Below are positions 46,891 through 55,909 of a stretch of 64,000 nucleotides of DNA, in pieces. The stretch's first letter is position 1; every line of letters starts with the position of its first letter. Under the pieces are notes generated by a model. The model was given only the letters and a program-made list of their open reading frames with translations. It made no database searches and was not told where the DNA came from. This DNA comes from Nostoc linckia FACHB-104 (GTDB taxonomy: Bacteria; Cyanobacteriota; Cyanobacteriia; Cyanobacteriales; Nostocaceae). The stretch lies in NCBI RefSeq assembly GCF_014696615.1, contig NZ_JACJQJ010000025.1, forward strand, positions 49,464 to 113,463, in the 5' to 3' direction. Position numbers and translations under genes: made by a program.

Positions 46891-48990
46891 TCAATTCAAT
46901 ACCTCAATAATTGCCCTCAACCCATTGCTATTGAGTGTTTTTAGCATGGTATCGGCGTTATAGCGATTGCTAAATACTCCGGCTTGCATGAGGTTGCGTC
47001 CTTGAGAGACTGTGAAAAAGGCAGTCGGGACAAGGGATTGTACAAATTCCATATCCTTTTGAGTGGCTACTTCTACTAGGATGCGGTAACGTGCGACCAT
47101 TGGAATACCATTATTTGGCATTGGGCTATTACTCATGGGACTGACACCAGCCGGTAATGGGCTGTTATTCATGGGAGCCACGGTATTAGGTAATGGGCTG
47201 TTATCCATTGCAGGGACAGTATTCGGCAATGGGGCGTTCATGGGAGCCACAGGATTGGGCAATGGATTACCCATTGGAGCGACAGTATTCGGCAATTCAT
47301 TATTATAGTTTCCACCTGGACTGCCTTGTGGTACTGGCACTTTCCGCATATTGCGAGTATTGCCTATAGGGATATTGGAATTAGGTACAGGCAGAAGATT
47401 AGAGGGTGCTGACTGCTTTTTCGCTCTGGTATTTCTGGGTGTGGCTGGCTGTGCTTGGGGATCAAATGGCGATTGAGGGGCTGTAAACTCAATTGCACTG
47501 GGATTAATCTGCACGTAATTCAACTGTGGTGCATCACCTGAAGTTCCTGGTGCAGTAGGCACACTTGCTCTTTGTGTAGCTGCTGTACCTGCCAAGCTGC
47601 TAGGAACAGGAAACCCAGGAACTGCTGAGGGAGTCGCCACCCTTGCTGGTTGTGTATTCACCCTTGGAACCAGACGAGATGTATTAGCTGGTTGCAGGGG
47701 CAATAGTTGAGGATTTAATTTGCCAATCCTCATGTTATTGGCAGAATTGCTGTTGGGGGTAGTTGGTACGGTTACTTCATTGGGTGTTTCCGAAGCACCA
47801 GGCGCAGAGAAGGTGATTTCGCCATTAGTCGGTGCAATTTCGGGCCCGCCAGCAGCAGATGGCATATTTCGAGCTACTAATGTTCTGGGAGCTTGTAAAT
47901 CTACCTTACCTGCAACGCGACTGTTGGTGAGAGTATTACCAAAAGCAGCAATTACTTGTTTTGCAGCACTGGCGTTAATGTCATAGCGAGCATTGTTGCG
48001 GAATTGATTGCCACCAGCTTCGGAATCAGTGCCTAAATCTGGCATTGCTTGGCCGATCGCGACTATACCATCTTCTTTATTGCCCTCAATGATATTATTC
48101 CGCAAAATCGGGCGGGCGTTAGCTTGAACTATGATCCCAGCTCTATTATTTTGAATTTGGTTATTGGCAATTATCGGCGCGGCATTTTGGGCAATATTTA
48201 TCCCAAAGCCAGTTTGTTGAAAAGTATTATCCTTGACTTGAGCTTGAGAACTACCTGCAATGGTGATCCCATTGGCTCCGTTACTGTCAAAGCTGTTCTG
48301 GCTAATAGTTGGAGCTGCATTGCCAGTCACAAATACCCCATCTTGGGTATTGCCTGTAAATGTATTCTGTGAAACTACAGGGTTACTAGATTCAATCCAC
48401 AAACCATAACCACGACGATTAGGGTTTGTGACTGTTACGCCAGTTAAATTTACTTGGCTGGCCGCAATTATACTAATATTTTGACTACCTAAACTCTTGC
48501 TGAGGTATTCACCACCTCCCTGAATAATCACGCCTCTACCTTGATTGCTTACATCCCCTTGAATGGAAATACCAGGCCGCAAAATCAAGGGAAATGCTTC
48601 TCCTGTTTCTGCACTGTAAGTACCTGCGGAGAGCATAATCACGGTATTGGTACTAGCTTTTTGCAACGCTTGGGTAATGGTTTTTAAAGGAGCGCTTTCA
48701 GTACCATTACCTTCTTGGTCATTTCCGCTACTAGAATTAACAAACAGTACATTAGCCTGAGAGCTTGCTTTGTCAATCACAGGTGGTACTTGGGCAATAA
48801 CACTGCTCAGTCCCGTTCCTAGCAAGGTGATACAGGCTACTCCGATCCCGATACTAAAACATAATATAGATGAGCGAAAAACTTTAAACAGACCCAGTTC
48901 TACTGCAGAAGATAATCGCTCAACCTTTGCAACCTGTACTGCTGGTAGAATATGTGACTTACGATATTTAGAAAATACTATAGAGGACAT
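46891..48990 (-). CDS. Secreted right-handed beta-helix protein with DUF1565 and SPOR-like C-terminus
   Basis: 699 residues. After an anchor or signal segment (about 39-68) the DUF1565 start (LFVNSSSGNDQEGNGTESAPLKTITQAL) opens a right-handed beta-helix of about ten 22-24-residue coils (ISQNSFDSNGANGITIAG-type). A long Pro/Asn-rich, low-complexity region follows (about 390-620), with six variants of a PLPNTVAPM motif. The C-terminal 70 residues (YRILVEVATQKDMEFVQSLVPTAFFTVSQGRNLMQAGVFSNRYNAD) look like a SPOR-type fold. Likely an envelope or surface protein that binds glycans. Catalytic residues are not evident. Confidence 0.78.
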   Translation of the reverse strand: MSSIVFSKYRKSHILPAVQVAKVERLSSAVELGLFKVFRSSILCFSIGIGVACITLLGTGLSSVIAQVPPVIDKASSQANVLFVNSSSGNDQEGNGTESAPLKTITQALQKASTNTVIMLSAGTYSAETGEAFPLILRPGISIQGDVSNQGRGVIIQGGGEYLSKSLGSQNISIIAASQVNLTGVTVTNPNRRGYGLWIESSNPVVSQNTFTGNTQDGVFVTGNAAPTISQNSFDSNGANGITIAGSSQAQVKDNTFQQTGFGINIAQNAAPIIANNQIQNNRAGIIVQANARPILRNNIIEGNKEDGIVAIGQAMPDLGTDSEAGGNQFRNNARYDINASAAKQVIAAFGNTLTNSRVAGKVDLQAPRTLVARNMPSAAGGPEIAPTNGEITFSAPGASETPNEVTVPTTPNSNSANNMRIGKLNPQLLPLQPANTSRLVPRVNTQPARVATPSAVPGFPVPSSLAGTAATQRASVPTAPGTSGDAPQLNYVQINPSAIEFTAPQSPFDPQAQPATPRNTRAKKQSAPSNLLPVPNSNIPIGNTRNMRKVPVPQGSPGGNYNNELPNTVAPMGNPLPNPVAPMNAPLPNTVPAMDNSPLPNTVAPMNNSPLPAGVSPMSNSPMPNNGIPMVARYRILVEVATQKDMEFVQSLVPTAFFTVSQGRNLMQAGVFSNRYNADTMLKTLNSNGLRAIIEVLN

Positions 48991-49470
48991 TAACTTTAGC
49001 GCACTCCTGTGAGGTTACGATAATTTTTTATACTCTGATTTGCTGGTATGCCGATAATGTTACTCAACATAATGACCAATTGCCTATTGGGAATACACAG
49101 TAAATCAGTTAAAAGACTGTTTTTTCCAGACAGCGATATAAAGTATTCATAAACCCTAGTAAATCATCAAAGATCCCAAAAAAAGTGCCTATATGGCAGA
49201 TGTTGGTAATGCGATCGCAGCGCTCATTGTTGATGAAAGAGTGTTAGCTATCAGTATATTCAACAATTGGGGATTGGGGATTGGGGATTGGGTCATGGGT
49301 AATGGGTAAATTACCAACGCCAAACACCCAATACCCAGCACCAAACACAAAAAATAAACACCAATGGCATGATGTCCATTGGTGTTTATTGGTGATTAAA
49401 GCTAATAAATCAGGATTTGTCAGAGATTATTATCAAAATTGCCTAAAAAAGGTGAACCTTAATGATTCAC
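48991..49470. other. Spacer with two terminators and short repeats
   Basis: Contains GGGGATT-type and CCAACACC-type repeats (49268-49345) and two minus-strand hairpin terminators at 49345-49390 and 49445-49472. No coding frame is supported. Confidence 0.55.
49345..49390 (-). terminator. Second terminator-like hairpin downstream of the GT4 gene
   Basis: AATAAACACCAATGG (49353-49367) and CCATTGGTGTTTATT (49376-49390) form a perfect 15-bp stem. On the minus strand it is followed by TTTTTTGTG. It lies about 80 nt beyond the first terminator. Confidence 0.7.
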
Positions 49471-49472
49471 CT
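49445..49472 (-). terminator. Intrinsic terminator at the stop of the GT4 gene
   Basis: On the minus strand AGGTGAA pairs with TTCACCT (9-nt loop), followed by six T. The stem overlaps the stop codon of the glycosyltransferase. Confidence 0.8.
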
Positions 49473-50550
49473 AGCGGCTGCCTAAACTAGCTGTGCTGCG
49501 TAAATGACCATTCTGAGCAAATCGCTTTTGCAGAATTTGCCGATAAACTTCTTCATAACTATCAGTCATTTTTTGCAGGCTAAAGCGGTTTTCTACGTGC
49601 TGACGGCAAGCGTGGCGGTCTAAGTCTGCGACTTGCTCAATAGCTTTGACGAATTCTTCGGTATTTTCGCACAGGAAGCCAGTTTTGCCGTGGTCAATTA
49701 TTTCGACTGTAGACCCTAGTTTCATGGCAATCACTGGCGTACCTGCTGCCATTGATTCCACCATGACTAACCCAAATGGTTCTCGCCAGGTAATGGGGAA
49801 TAAAGTCGCTACTGCACCTCCCATGAGGGCATTTTTTTGCTCGTGGTTGGCTTCACCTAAATACTCAATTTGTTTGCCGTCAATGAATGGTTTGACTTCT
49901 TTTTCGTAATATTCCACATCAACGACATCTACTTTCCCAGCGATTTTTAAATGCCAACCTGCTTGTTTAGCAACTGCGATCGCAATATGTGTACCTTTCT
50001 CTGGAGATATACGTCCTAAAAATGCTAAATAAGGAGGATCGCTGGGTTTGGGATGGAATTGATAACTGCTAACATCAATCCCGTTATATGCCGTAGCTAC
50101 ATAATTCAAGCCTAATCTTGCTTCCCTTTGGGAGTTGGAAATACTGATATAAGGTTGCTTTTTGGCATATTGAAACATCTTTTCATTGTCACAGGTAAAC
50201 ACACCATGCAAGGTGTGAACTGTGGGGGTCTTTACAAGATTTGCATAGGGTAATGCGGCACAACCCATATGGGAATGAATGATATCAAACTCTTCTGCCC
50301 GTTCATAAACTGAACCCAATTGCAACATCTCATAGATGCCACACTCTTTCACATTAGGGTCAAGTCTGAGGGCACGGGGGTGAACTGACACTAATTTTGC
50401 CAAACTGATAGAATCTCCCGAAGCAAATAGTGTAACTTCGTGTCCGCGCCGTACCAGTTCATCAGTCAGCAACCCCACTACCAACTCAATACCTCCATAA
50501 CCTGGAGGCGGTACTCTCTCCCATAGTGGGGCTATCTGAGCAATTCGCAT
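49471..50550 (-). CDS. Family 4 glycosyltransferase
   Basis: Start set at the ATG at 50550, 6 nt after AGGAGG; a GTG one codon earlier is too close to it. 359 residues with the GT-B fold: the N-terminal GYGGIELVVGLLTDELVRRGHEVTLFASGDS, IIHSHMG, TVHTLHG, AYNGIDV, then YLAFLGRISPEKGTHIAI, and the nucleotide-sugar-binding PITWREPFGLVMVESMAAGTPVIA with the E-X7-E motif. Retaining glycosyltransferase of unknown acceptor, cytosolic or peripheral. It is a single-gene unit. Confidence 0.88.
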   Translation of the reverse strand: MRIAQIAPLWERVPPPGYGGIELVVGLLTDELVRRGHEVTLFASGDSISLAKLVSVHPRALRLDPNVKECGIYEMLQLGSVYERAEEFDIIHSHMGCAALPYANLVKTPTVHTLHGVFTCDNEKMFQYAKKQPYISISNSQREARLGLNYVATAYNGIDVSSYQFHPKPSDPPYLAFLGRISPEKGTHIAIAVAKQAGWHLKIAGKVDVVDVEYYEKEVKPFIDGKQIEYLGEANHEQKNALMGGAVATLFPITWREPFGLVMVESMAAGTPVIAMKLGSTVEIIDHGKTGFLCENTEEFVKAIEQVADLDRHACRQHVENRFSLQKMTDSYEEVYRQILQKRFAQNGHLRSTASLGSR

Positions 50551-50553
50551 CAC

Positions 50554-51217
50554 AAACCTCCTAAAAAATTGGTCTCGGCTTAGAGATTTCAGCTTTGTGT
50601 ACTTTGGGTTTAAAGAGTGCTACCAAGCATTGCAAACTCTTATGGAATCTCTGTTTTCCAAGCCAAGTAAATGATTAACTACTTAAGAATCTTAGGAGTT
50701 AATTTGCAACTTTTCATCTACCTAAGTAGGGAAATTCTCTTCTACTAAAGCGGTAAATTTCATGCTTTTGAAATAAACTCTAAATACATCCAATAGGTTT
50801 TAGGACAACATTTTTTATCTTCTGTGTAGTCTGGGAAAAGCTCAAGGTGAAAGGGTTAATGGTAAATTCAAGCTTTTAATCGTTATATTTCTAATCTTAA
50901 CGGAAGGCTATTACACTCATATCTATTTTAAGGTTCTTCCCAGAAAATATTGCTTAAATATAGCAATCCTATTTCAGTTGTGAAAAATATTGGTTTTGGC
51001 TGTTGACTGTTGACTGTTCACTGTTGAGTGTCAACGGTTAACAGTCAACAACCCTTCATATCAGATTTCACAAATCATTGAGGATTGCTATAGCTTTTAT
51101 ATCTTGAGATGTAATCAAGTGTGAAATTGAGTAATTCTAATTTAAATGGGATTGACTATTAACCATGCACAATATATAATTATCGGCTAATTAAATTACT
51201 TAAAAAAACTAACTAAC
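50554..51217. other. 664-bp spacer containing MITE copy C
   Basis: No coding frame. Holds a complete MITE-like element (50959-51092) and AT-rich flanks with promoters for the divergent glycosyltransferase and potC-like genes. Confidence 0.55.
50959..51092 (+). mobile_element. Intact MITE-like element, copy C
   Basis: 134 bp with inverted ends TATAGCAATCCT and AGGATTGCTATA. It matches copy B in reverse orientation almost base for base. It is longer mainly because the inner TTGACTG heptamer array has expanded. It lies directly upstream of the potC-like gene. Confidence 0.87.
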
Positions 51218-52018
51218 GTGAATATTTCTTCCTCATCCAAAAAACCGCGTGTCGCATGGCAGGCGGTTTTATCAGTAATTATGTTTATATTCATGTACCT
51301 GCCTATACTGGTACTAGCATTTTATAGTTTTAACAAGTCGCCTTACAGTGCAACTTGGCAAGGGTTTACTCTTGATTGGTATCGCCAACTGTTCAGCGAT
51401 GAACGGATTGTTTCGGCTTTGCAGAACAGTTTGATAGTTGCTTTCTGCGCTGTGGCTGTTTCTGCTGTGCTGGGAACATTAATGGCGGTAGGTTTAGCGC
51501 GTTATCGGTTTCCGCTGCAGAACGTCTATCGCGGTATAGCTTATTTACCGTTGATTATTCCCGATATTGCGATCGCAGTCGCTACTCTAGTTTTTTTAGC
51601 AGCCTTTGCTGTTCCCTTAAGCTTGTGGACAATCATTGCAGCTCATGTGGTTTTTTGTCTAGCTTATGTGGGGTTGGTGGTGTCTTCACGATTGACACAC
51701 TTAAATCCTCATTTAGAAGAAGCAGCCTTAGATTTGGGAGCAACACCATTTCAAGCTTTTATGCAAGTATTATTACCACAGTTAATGCCTGGGATTGTCG
51801 CCGGCTGTCTGTTGGCTTTCGTCCTCAGTTTAGATGACTTTCTCATTGCCAGTTTCACTGCTGGTAGTGGTTCTAATACTTTACCAATGGAAATTTTTAG
51901 TCGCATTAGAACAGGCGTAAAACCTGACATTAATGCTCTCAGTGTCATCTTAATTTTAGTCTCGGCTGTCGTTGCTTTTATAGCAGAATTAATTCGCTCT
52001 TATGGCGAAGAAAACTAA
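51218..52018 (+). CDS. potC: ABC transporter permease, spermidine/putrescine type (PotC-like)
   Basis: 266 residues from a GTG. Six hydrophobic segments; MYLPILVLAFYSFNKSPYSATWQGFTLDWYRQLF at the start is a PotC hallmark. The EAA loop is EEAALDLGATPFQAFMQVLLPQLMPGI, and the C-terminal part has LSLDDFLIASFTAG. The likely partner is PotB at 15723, 35 kb away and on the other strand, an unusually split arrangement. A MITE and an AT-rich spacer precede the gene, so it is expressed independently of the other pot genes. Confidence 0.86.
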   Translation: MNISSSSKKPRVAWQAVLSVIMFIFMYLPILVLAFYSFNKSPYSATWQGFTLDWYRQLFSDERIVSALQNSLIVAFCAVAVSAVLGTLMAVGLARYRFPLQNVYRGIAYLPLIIPDIAIAVATLVFLAAFAVPLSLWTIIAAHVVFCLAYVGLVVSSRLTHLNPHLEEAALDLGATPFQAFMQVLLPQLMPGIVAGCLLAFVLSLDDFLIASFTAGSGSNTLPMEIFSRIRTGVKPDINALSVILILVSAVVAFIAELIRSYGEEN

Positions 52019-52075
52019 AGTAATTGGTCATTGGTCATTTGTCATTTGTCATTGGTCATAGAAATTTCTCCCCTA

Positions 52076-52112
52076 CCCCCTAAATACCCCTTAATAAGGA
52101 GTATTTAGGGGG
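52076..52112 (+). terminator. Strong hairpin downstream of the potC-like gene
   Basis: CCCCCTAAATAC (52076-52087) and GTATTTAGGGGG (52101-52112) pair around an inner CCTT/AAGG stem. It probably ends potC transcription, although the following sequence lacks a clean T-tract. Confidence 0.55.
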
Positions 52113-52145
52113 ATCTATATATTTGCAACTTTACATTAAATTGGT

Positions 52146-52281
52146 ATTTAGGGACTTCCAGAAAATAAATTATCCCCTTTCCATAGTGGCAGATTCTTCC
52201 TCCTCTGCTTCCTCTGCTGACAAAGCGTTCGCGTAGCGTCCCGCAGGGATGGAATATTTTTTTAGTTGGAAGTCCCTAAAT
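52146..52281. mobile_element. 136-bp MITE-like element with 15-bp inverted ends
   Basis: ATTTAGGGACTTCCA (52146-52160) and TGGAAGTCCCTAAAT (52267-52281) are perfect inverted repeats. The interior has CCTCTGCTT-type direct repeats and the GCGTTCGCGTAGCGTC stretch that recurs in Nostocales spacers. No open frame. Confidence 0.82.
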
Positions 52282-52873
52282 CTTTGCACAAATAGTAAAT
52301 AACCATACATTTTTATCTTTGCATTTGTGTTTAGTGACAAATAGCTTTCTTGAAAAAAATTTTAAAATTATTGATATTCCCGATATTGATTGCGTAAAAG
52401 CCTAAAACTAGCCATCCCATAGACTTTGATAAAGCTCAGAATTTGAGAAATTAACTAATTATGTAGCTGGCTAGTCCCTAGCAGCAAATATGATGAATTC
52501 ATAATTATCAGATTAATGCAATATCTTATACTCTTCCGGAAAAATTCAGCATGAGAGATGAGGGCATAAACTAGCAATTAAAGTAATCATGCCAAGGAAT
52601 AGAGAATCAAACTTCTGATAAATTCAATATTATTTTCAGGTATTTTTCCATACTATTACGCTGCCCTTGACATATTTAAGAAATTTAGATTATTATTCTT
52701 TCGTAATAAGAAATAATTACTCTTACTTATACTCATATTTAAAAAGTTACAGACAGATATTTACAAATAAATATAATCGCCACTTTTTTAGGCTTATTTA
52801 TTTGTCTATAAATCTGTTTCACTTTCGATAATATTGGGGCTAACTTTGGACAAGATGCTACCTACCCTACATT

Positions 52874-54712
52874 ATGCAAATCTGCCAAAATCCCAATTGC
52901 TCAAATCCGTTCAATGCGTACGGCAATAGATTTTGTTTGAGCTGTGGACAAAGCAATTTTGGTCAACTCCTCAGAAACCGCTACCGTGTATTACGCCTCT
53001 TAGGTGAAGGTGGTTTCAGTAGAACTTACGCAGCTGAAGATGCTGATAGACTAGATGCACCTTGCGTCATCAAACAATTTTTTCCCCAAGTTCAAGGGAC
53101 AGGACAACGCTTAAAAGCGGCGGAATTTTTTAAGGAAGAAGCATTCCGCCTGTATGAATTAGGCGAAAATCATACACAAATTCCCAGATTGCTAGCATAC
53201 TTTGAACAAGGTTCTAGCTTATATCTCGTACAAGAATTCATTCAAGGCAGAACTTTGTTAGAAGAAGTTCAACAAGAACCTTTTAGCGAACGTAAGATTC
53301 GAGAACTTTTAGCTGATCTATTGCCAGTTCTCGACTTTGTTCATGCCCATAATGTTATTCATCGTGATATTAAACCAGAAAATATTATCCGTCGCTATAG
53401 TGATGGTAAACCTGTATTAATTGATTTTGGTGGCGCAAAACAGGTAACACAAACTAGTTTAGCTAGACAAGCGACAGTAATTTATACAATTGGTTATGCT
53501 CCTGCCGAACAAATGGCTGGTTTTGCTTGTCATGCTAGCGATTTATATGCTTTGGGTGTAACTTGCGTACGACTTTTAACTCAATGTTTGCCCTTACAAA
53601 GCGGCGATGGACAAGTTCAAGACAGCCTTTATGATGCCATGAATGCTCAATGGTTGTGGCGAGAAAGGTTGCAAGAAAATGGTATTACCCTCAGCGATAG
53701 CTTAAGCAAAATTTTGCAGAAATTACTGCAACATTTACCCAAGGATAGATATCAAACAGCCGCAGAAGTTCTCAATGATTTAAAGTCTACTACTACCTCT
53801 GATTTAGAAGCAGAAATTATGGCGATTTCGCAAAGATTATTCTTGCCTATATCATCCATAATTACAAAATCACAAAAAGTTGTAGTGCCACTCCCCCCTT
53901 TACAAAGCTTTGAGTTTGATGTAATTACGGTAGATACAGCAGGTAGAGAAGTAAATCGCGATCGCCTGGATAACGAATACTTTGCTGAAGAATTGAGTAA
54001 AGCGATCGCACTCGAAATGGTGTCAATTCCTGGTGGTACATTTATGATGGGTTCACCAGATTTTGAAGGCGATGCAGATGAACGTCCCCAACGCCAAGTT
54101 ACAGTTGCACCCTTTTTTATGGGCAAATTTCCTGTAACTCAAGCACAGTGGAAAGCTGTCGCTGCTTTACCAAAAGTCAACCAACCTTTAAATCCCTACC
54201 CGTCGAAAAATAAAGGCCCAAATCTCCCAGTAGAAAATGTCACCTGGTATGAAGCTGTAGAATTTTGTCTGCGGCTAGCACAAAAAACTGGACGTGATTA
54301 TCGTTTACCAAGCGAAGCCGAATGGGAATATGCTTGTCGCGCGGGAACGAAGACATCCTATCACTTTGGTGAAACCGTCACGCCTGACTTTGTCAGCTGT
54401 AGCAGTGGCGATACCAGATATCGTAAAGAAACCACAACCGTAGGTAGCTTTGGAGTCGCCAACGCCTTTGGATTATATGATATGCATGGTTTAGTGTGGG
54501 AATGGTGCGCCGATCCCTGGCACAACAATTATCAAGGCGCACCCACAGATGCAAGTGTTTGGGAAGATGGCGGTGATATGCATCGCCGGGTATTGCGCGG
54601 TGGTTCTTGGAGTTTTGGTGCAGAACTGTGTCGCAGCGCTAGCCGCAGCTGGGATGAGTCAGATGGCGGATTAAGAATTTGTGGCTTTAGAGTAGTCTTT
54701 TCTGCTGAATAA
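52874..54712 (+). CDS. Ser/Thr protein kinase with zinc ribbon and FGE-sulfatase domain
   Basis: 612 residues. The N-terminal zinc ribbon (CQNPNCSNPFNAYGNRFCLSCGQ, Cys 4/9/21/24) precedes a Hanks-type kinase: GEGGFSRTYAAED (P-loop), Lys in CVIKQF, HRDIKPENII and DFGGAKQV, with an activation segment APAEQ. A linker leads to a formylglycine-generating-enzyme-sulfatase domain (about 375-610: SIPGGTFMMGSPDFEGDADERPQRQV, RLPSEAEWEYACRAGT, GLVWEWCADPW, RVLRGGSW). In this kinase subclass the FGE-like domain is usually thought to bind sugars or peptides rather than make formylglycine. The kinase motifs are intact. Soluble; no transmembrane helix. Confidence 0.88.
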   Translation: MQICQNPNCSNPFNAYGNRFCLSCGQSNFGQLLRNRYRVLRLLGEGGFSRTYAAEDADRLDAPCVIKQFFPQVQGTGQRLKAAEFFKEEAFRLYELGENHTQIPRLLAYFEQGSSLYLVQEFIQGRTLLEEVQQEPFSERKIRELLADLLPVLDFVHAHNVIHRDIKPENIIRRYSDGKPVLIDFGGAKQVTQTSLARQATVIYTIGYAPAEQMAGFACHASDLYALGVTCVRLLTQCLPLQSGDGQVQDSLYDAMNAQWLWRERLQENGITLSDSLSKILQKLLQHLPKDRYQTAAEVLNDLKSTTTSDLEAEIMAISQRLFLPISSIITKSQKVVVPLPPLQSFEFDVITVDTAGREVNRDRLDNEYFAEELSKAIALEMVSIPGGTFMMGSPDFEGDADERPQRQVTVAPFFMGKFPVTQAQWKAVAALPKVNQPLNPYPSKNKGPNLPVENVTWYEAVEFCLRLAQKTGRDYRLPSEAEWEYACRAGTKTSYHFGETVTPDFVSCSSGDTRYRKETTTVGSFGVANAFGLYDMHGLVWEWCADPWHNNYQGAPTDASVWEDGGDMHRRVLRGGSWSFGAELCRSASRSWDESDGGLRICGFRVVFSAE

Positions 54713-54745
54713 ACGGCTTAAAATGAGGTTTTTAAATCTTATTTA

Positions 54746-54990
54746 TAACTTTTGCCAATACAAAACTAACTTTTGCAAATGCAAAACTAACTCTTGCAAA
54801 TGCAAAACTAACTTTTGCCAATACAAAACTAACTCTTGCCAATGCAAAACTAACTCTTGCGACTCGTAAACTAACTTTTGCAAATGCAAAACTAACTCTT
54901 GCAAATGCAAAACTAACTCTTGCAAATGCAAAACTAACTCTTGCGACTCGTAAACTAAGTTTTTGATTCGTATATCAAATTTTGCGACTG
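54746..54990. repeat. Array of about eleven 21-bp repeats
   Basis: Units of type AACTAACTYTTGC followed by AAATGCAA, CAATACAA or GACTCGTA repeat with a 21-bp period. On the minus strand they read as a heptapeptide repeat (ELVLHLQ, KLVYESQ). This is unrelated in sequence to the 21-bp array at 38985 but has the same period. Confidence 0.87.
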
Positions 54991-55200
54991 GCAATCATTG
55001 TTAAAACAAAAACTCCCCTTAGTACAAGCGAGAGTTTATCTAACATAAAAATTAACATCAGTCTCCACTAAGTAAGTTGGTCGAAATAAACCAAACTATA
55101 TTAAAAACATAAATAGGCTTGAAATCCTTACCAATGACCAATGACCAAGGACAAATGACAGCCTCAGCCAGCTATCTTTAATTTCGCCGACCTGACTTGT

Positions 55201-55232
55201 AAGTGCTGAGTGCTGAGTACTGAGTGCTGAGT
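55201..55232. repeat. TGCTGAG heptamer array
   Basis: Four or five tandem GTGCTGA/GTACTGA units lie in the spacer between the kinase and lysozyme-like genes. Confidence 0.75.
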
Positions 55233-55294
55233 AAAAATCTCAGTCCCACTTTCATGCTTGGCGGTGAAACTTGTTTCATTGGGACTACTTATCT

Positions 55295-55909
55295 TCACAT
55301 TAATGAGATTTGCATATTTTCTACTTTCAGCAAAACTTTAAGTAAAGAGGCTACCCCCATTTGACCAGAAACCGCATCTTCATCCCATTTACCATCGCTT
55401 GTATATTTGCCACGGCTGTAAAGATTAGTACCTGACCACAAGTAAGGACTGAGAACCTCTGGATGGTAAAGCCTATAGCCAAAACCATTGTATTTCTCAA
55501 TTTGCCAAAGTTGTGCCGCCAAGCTCCAATCTTTTACTTTGTCGAATTCATGAAGCGTTAAGGCATCAATTGCACTTTCTTCCCAAGTATATCCAACTCC
55601 CCAACCGTTGATTGGGTCAGCAATTGGTCTACCGGATGGTACGTTAAATGTGCGCTTTTTCAATGAGTCGCCATTGTGCAAATGTCTAGTGAACTTTAAG
55701 GATGATTCCATATTGTGGATCACAGCAATGAAGTACCAAGGTACATTCAGCTTGCGCTGCAAAGCTTCATAGCGTCCGCGATTGGTGCGGATGGTTGCAA
55801 CTATGTCCTGAGTAAGGGTTACATTCTCTGGTTTGATTTCACAGCGATTCCACAGCTTTTGATATTCTGATTTTAAATCGCGAAGACGAAGTGATATATT
55901 TGTTGTCAT
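55295..55909 (-). CDS. Lysozyme-like peptidoglycan hydrolase, phage/cyanobacterial type
   Basis: 204 residues from the ATG at 55909; a GTG at 55921 would add four. No signal peptide. Core: PWYFIAVIHNMESSLKFTRHLHNGDSL places a possible catalytic Glu in NMESS, followed by GRPIADPINGWGVGYTWEESAIDAL, LWQIEKYNGFGYR and SPYLWSGTNLYSRGKYTSDG, a pattern of cyanobacterial lysozyme-like proteins. Expected to cut glycan strands. Without a signal it would need a holin, lysis or another export route. A PG-binding protein gene lies divergently 780 bp away. Confidence 0.68.
   Translation of the reverse strand: MTTNISLRLRDLKSEYQKLWNRCEIKPENVTLTQDIVATIRTNRGRYEALQRKLNVPWYFIAVIHNMESSLKFTRHLHNGDSLKKRTFNVPSGRPIADPINGWGVGYTWEESAIDALTLHEFDKVKDWSLAAQLWQIEKYNGFGYRLYHPEVLSPYLWSGTNLYSRGKYTSDGKWDEDAVSGQMGVASLLKVLLKVENMQISLM

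Larger units (their letters stand above)
52019..52873. other. 855-bp spacer with hairpin and MITE
   Basis: Contains the hairpin at 52076-52112, a 136-bp MITE-like element (52146-52281), and about 590 bp of AT-rich sequence in which I see no gene. The kinase promoter probably lies near its right end. Confidence 0.55.
54713..55294. other. 582-bp spacer with 21-bp array
   Basis: Contains a 21-bp tandem array (54746-54990), TGACCAA-type repeats and a TGCTGAG array (55201-55232). An 83-codon minus frame reading heptapeptides across the array is not accepted as a gene. Confidence 0.55.

Noticed and set aside
49281..49490. 69-codon plus frame downstream of the GT4 gene
   Set aside because: It runs through short repeats and two terminator hairpins and has no features of a protein.
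54743..54994. 83-codon minus frame of ELVLHLQ heptads
   Set aside because: Entirely encoded by a tandem repeat with no ribosome-binding site; kept as a repeat and flagged as a finding.
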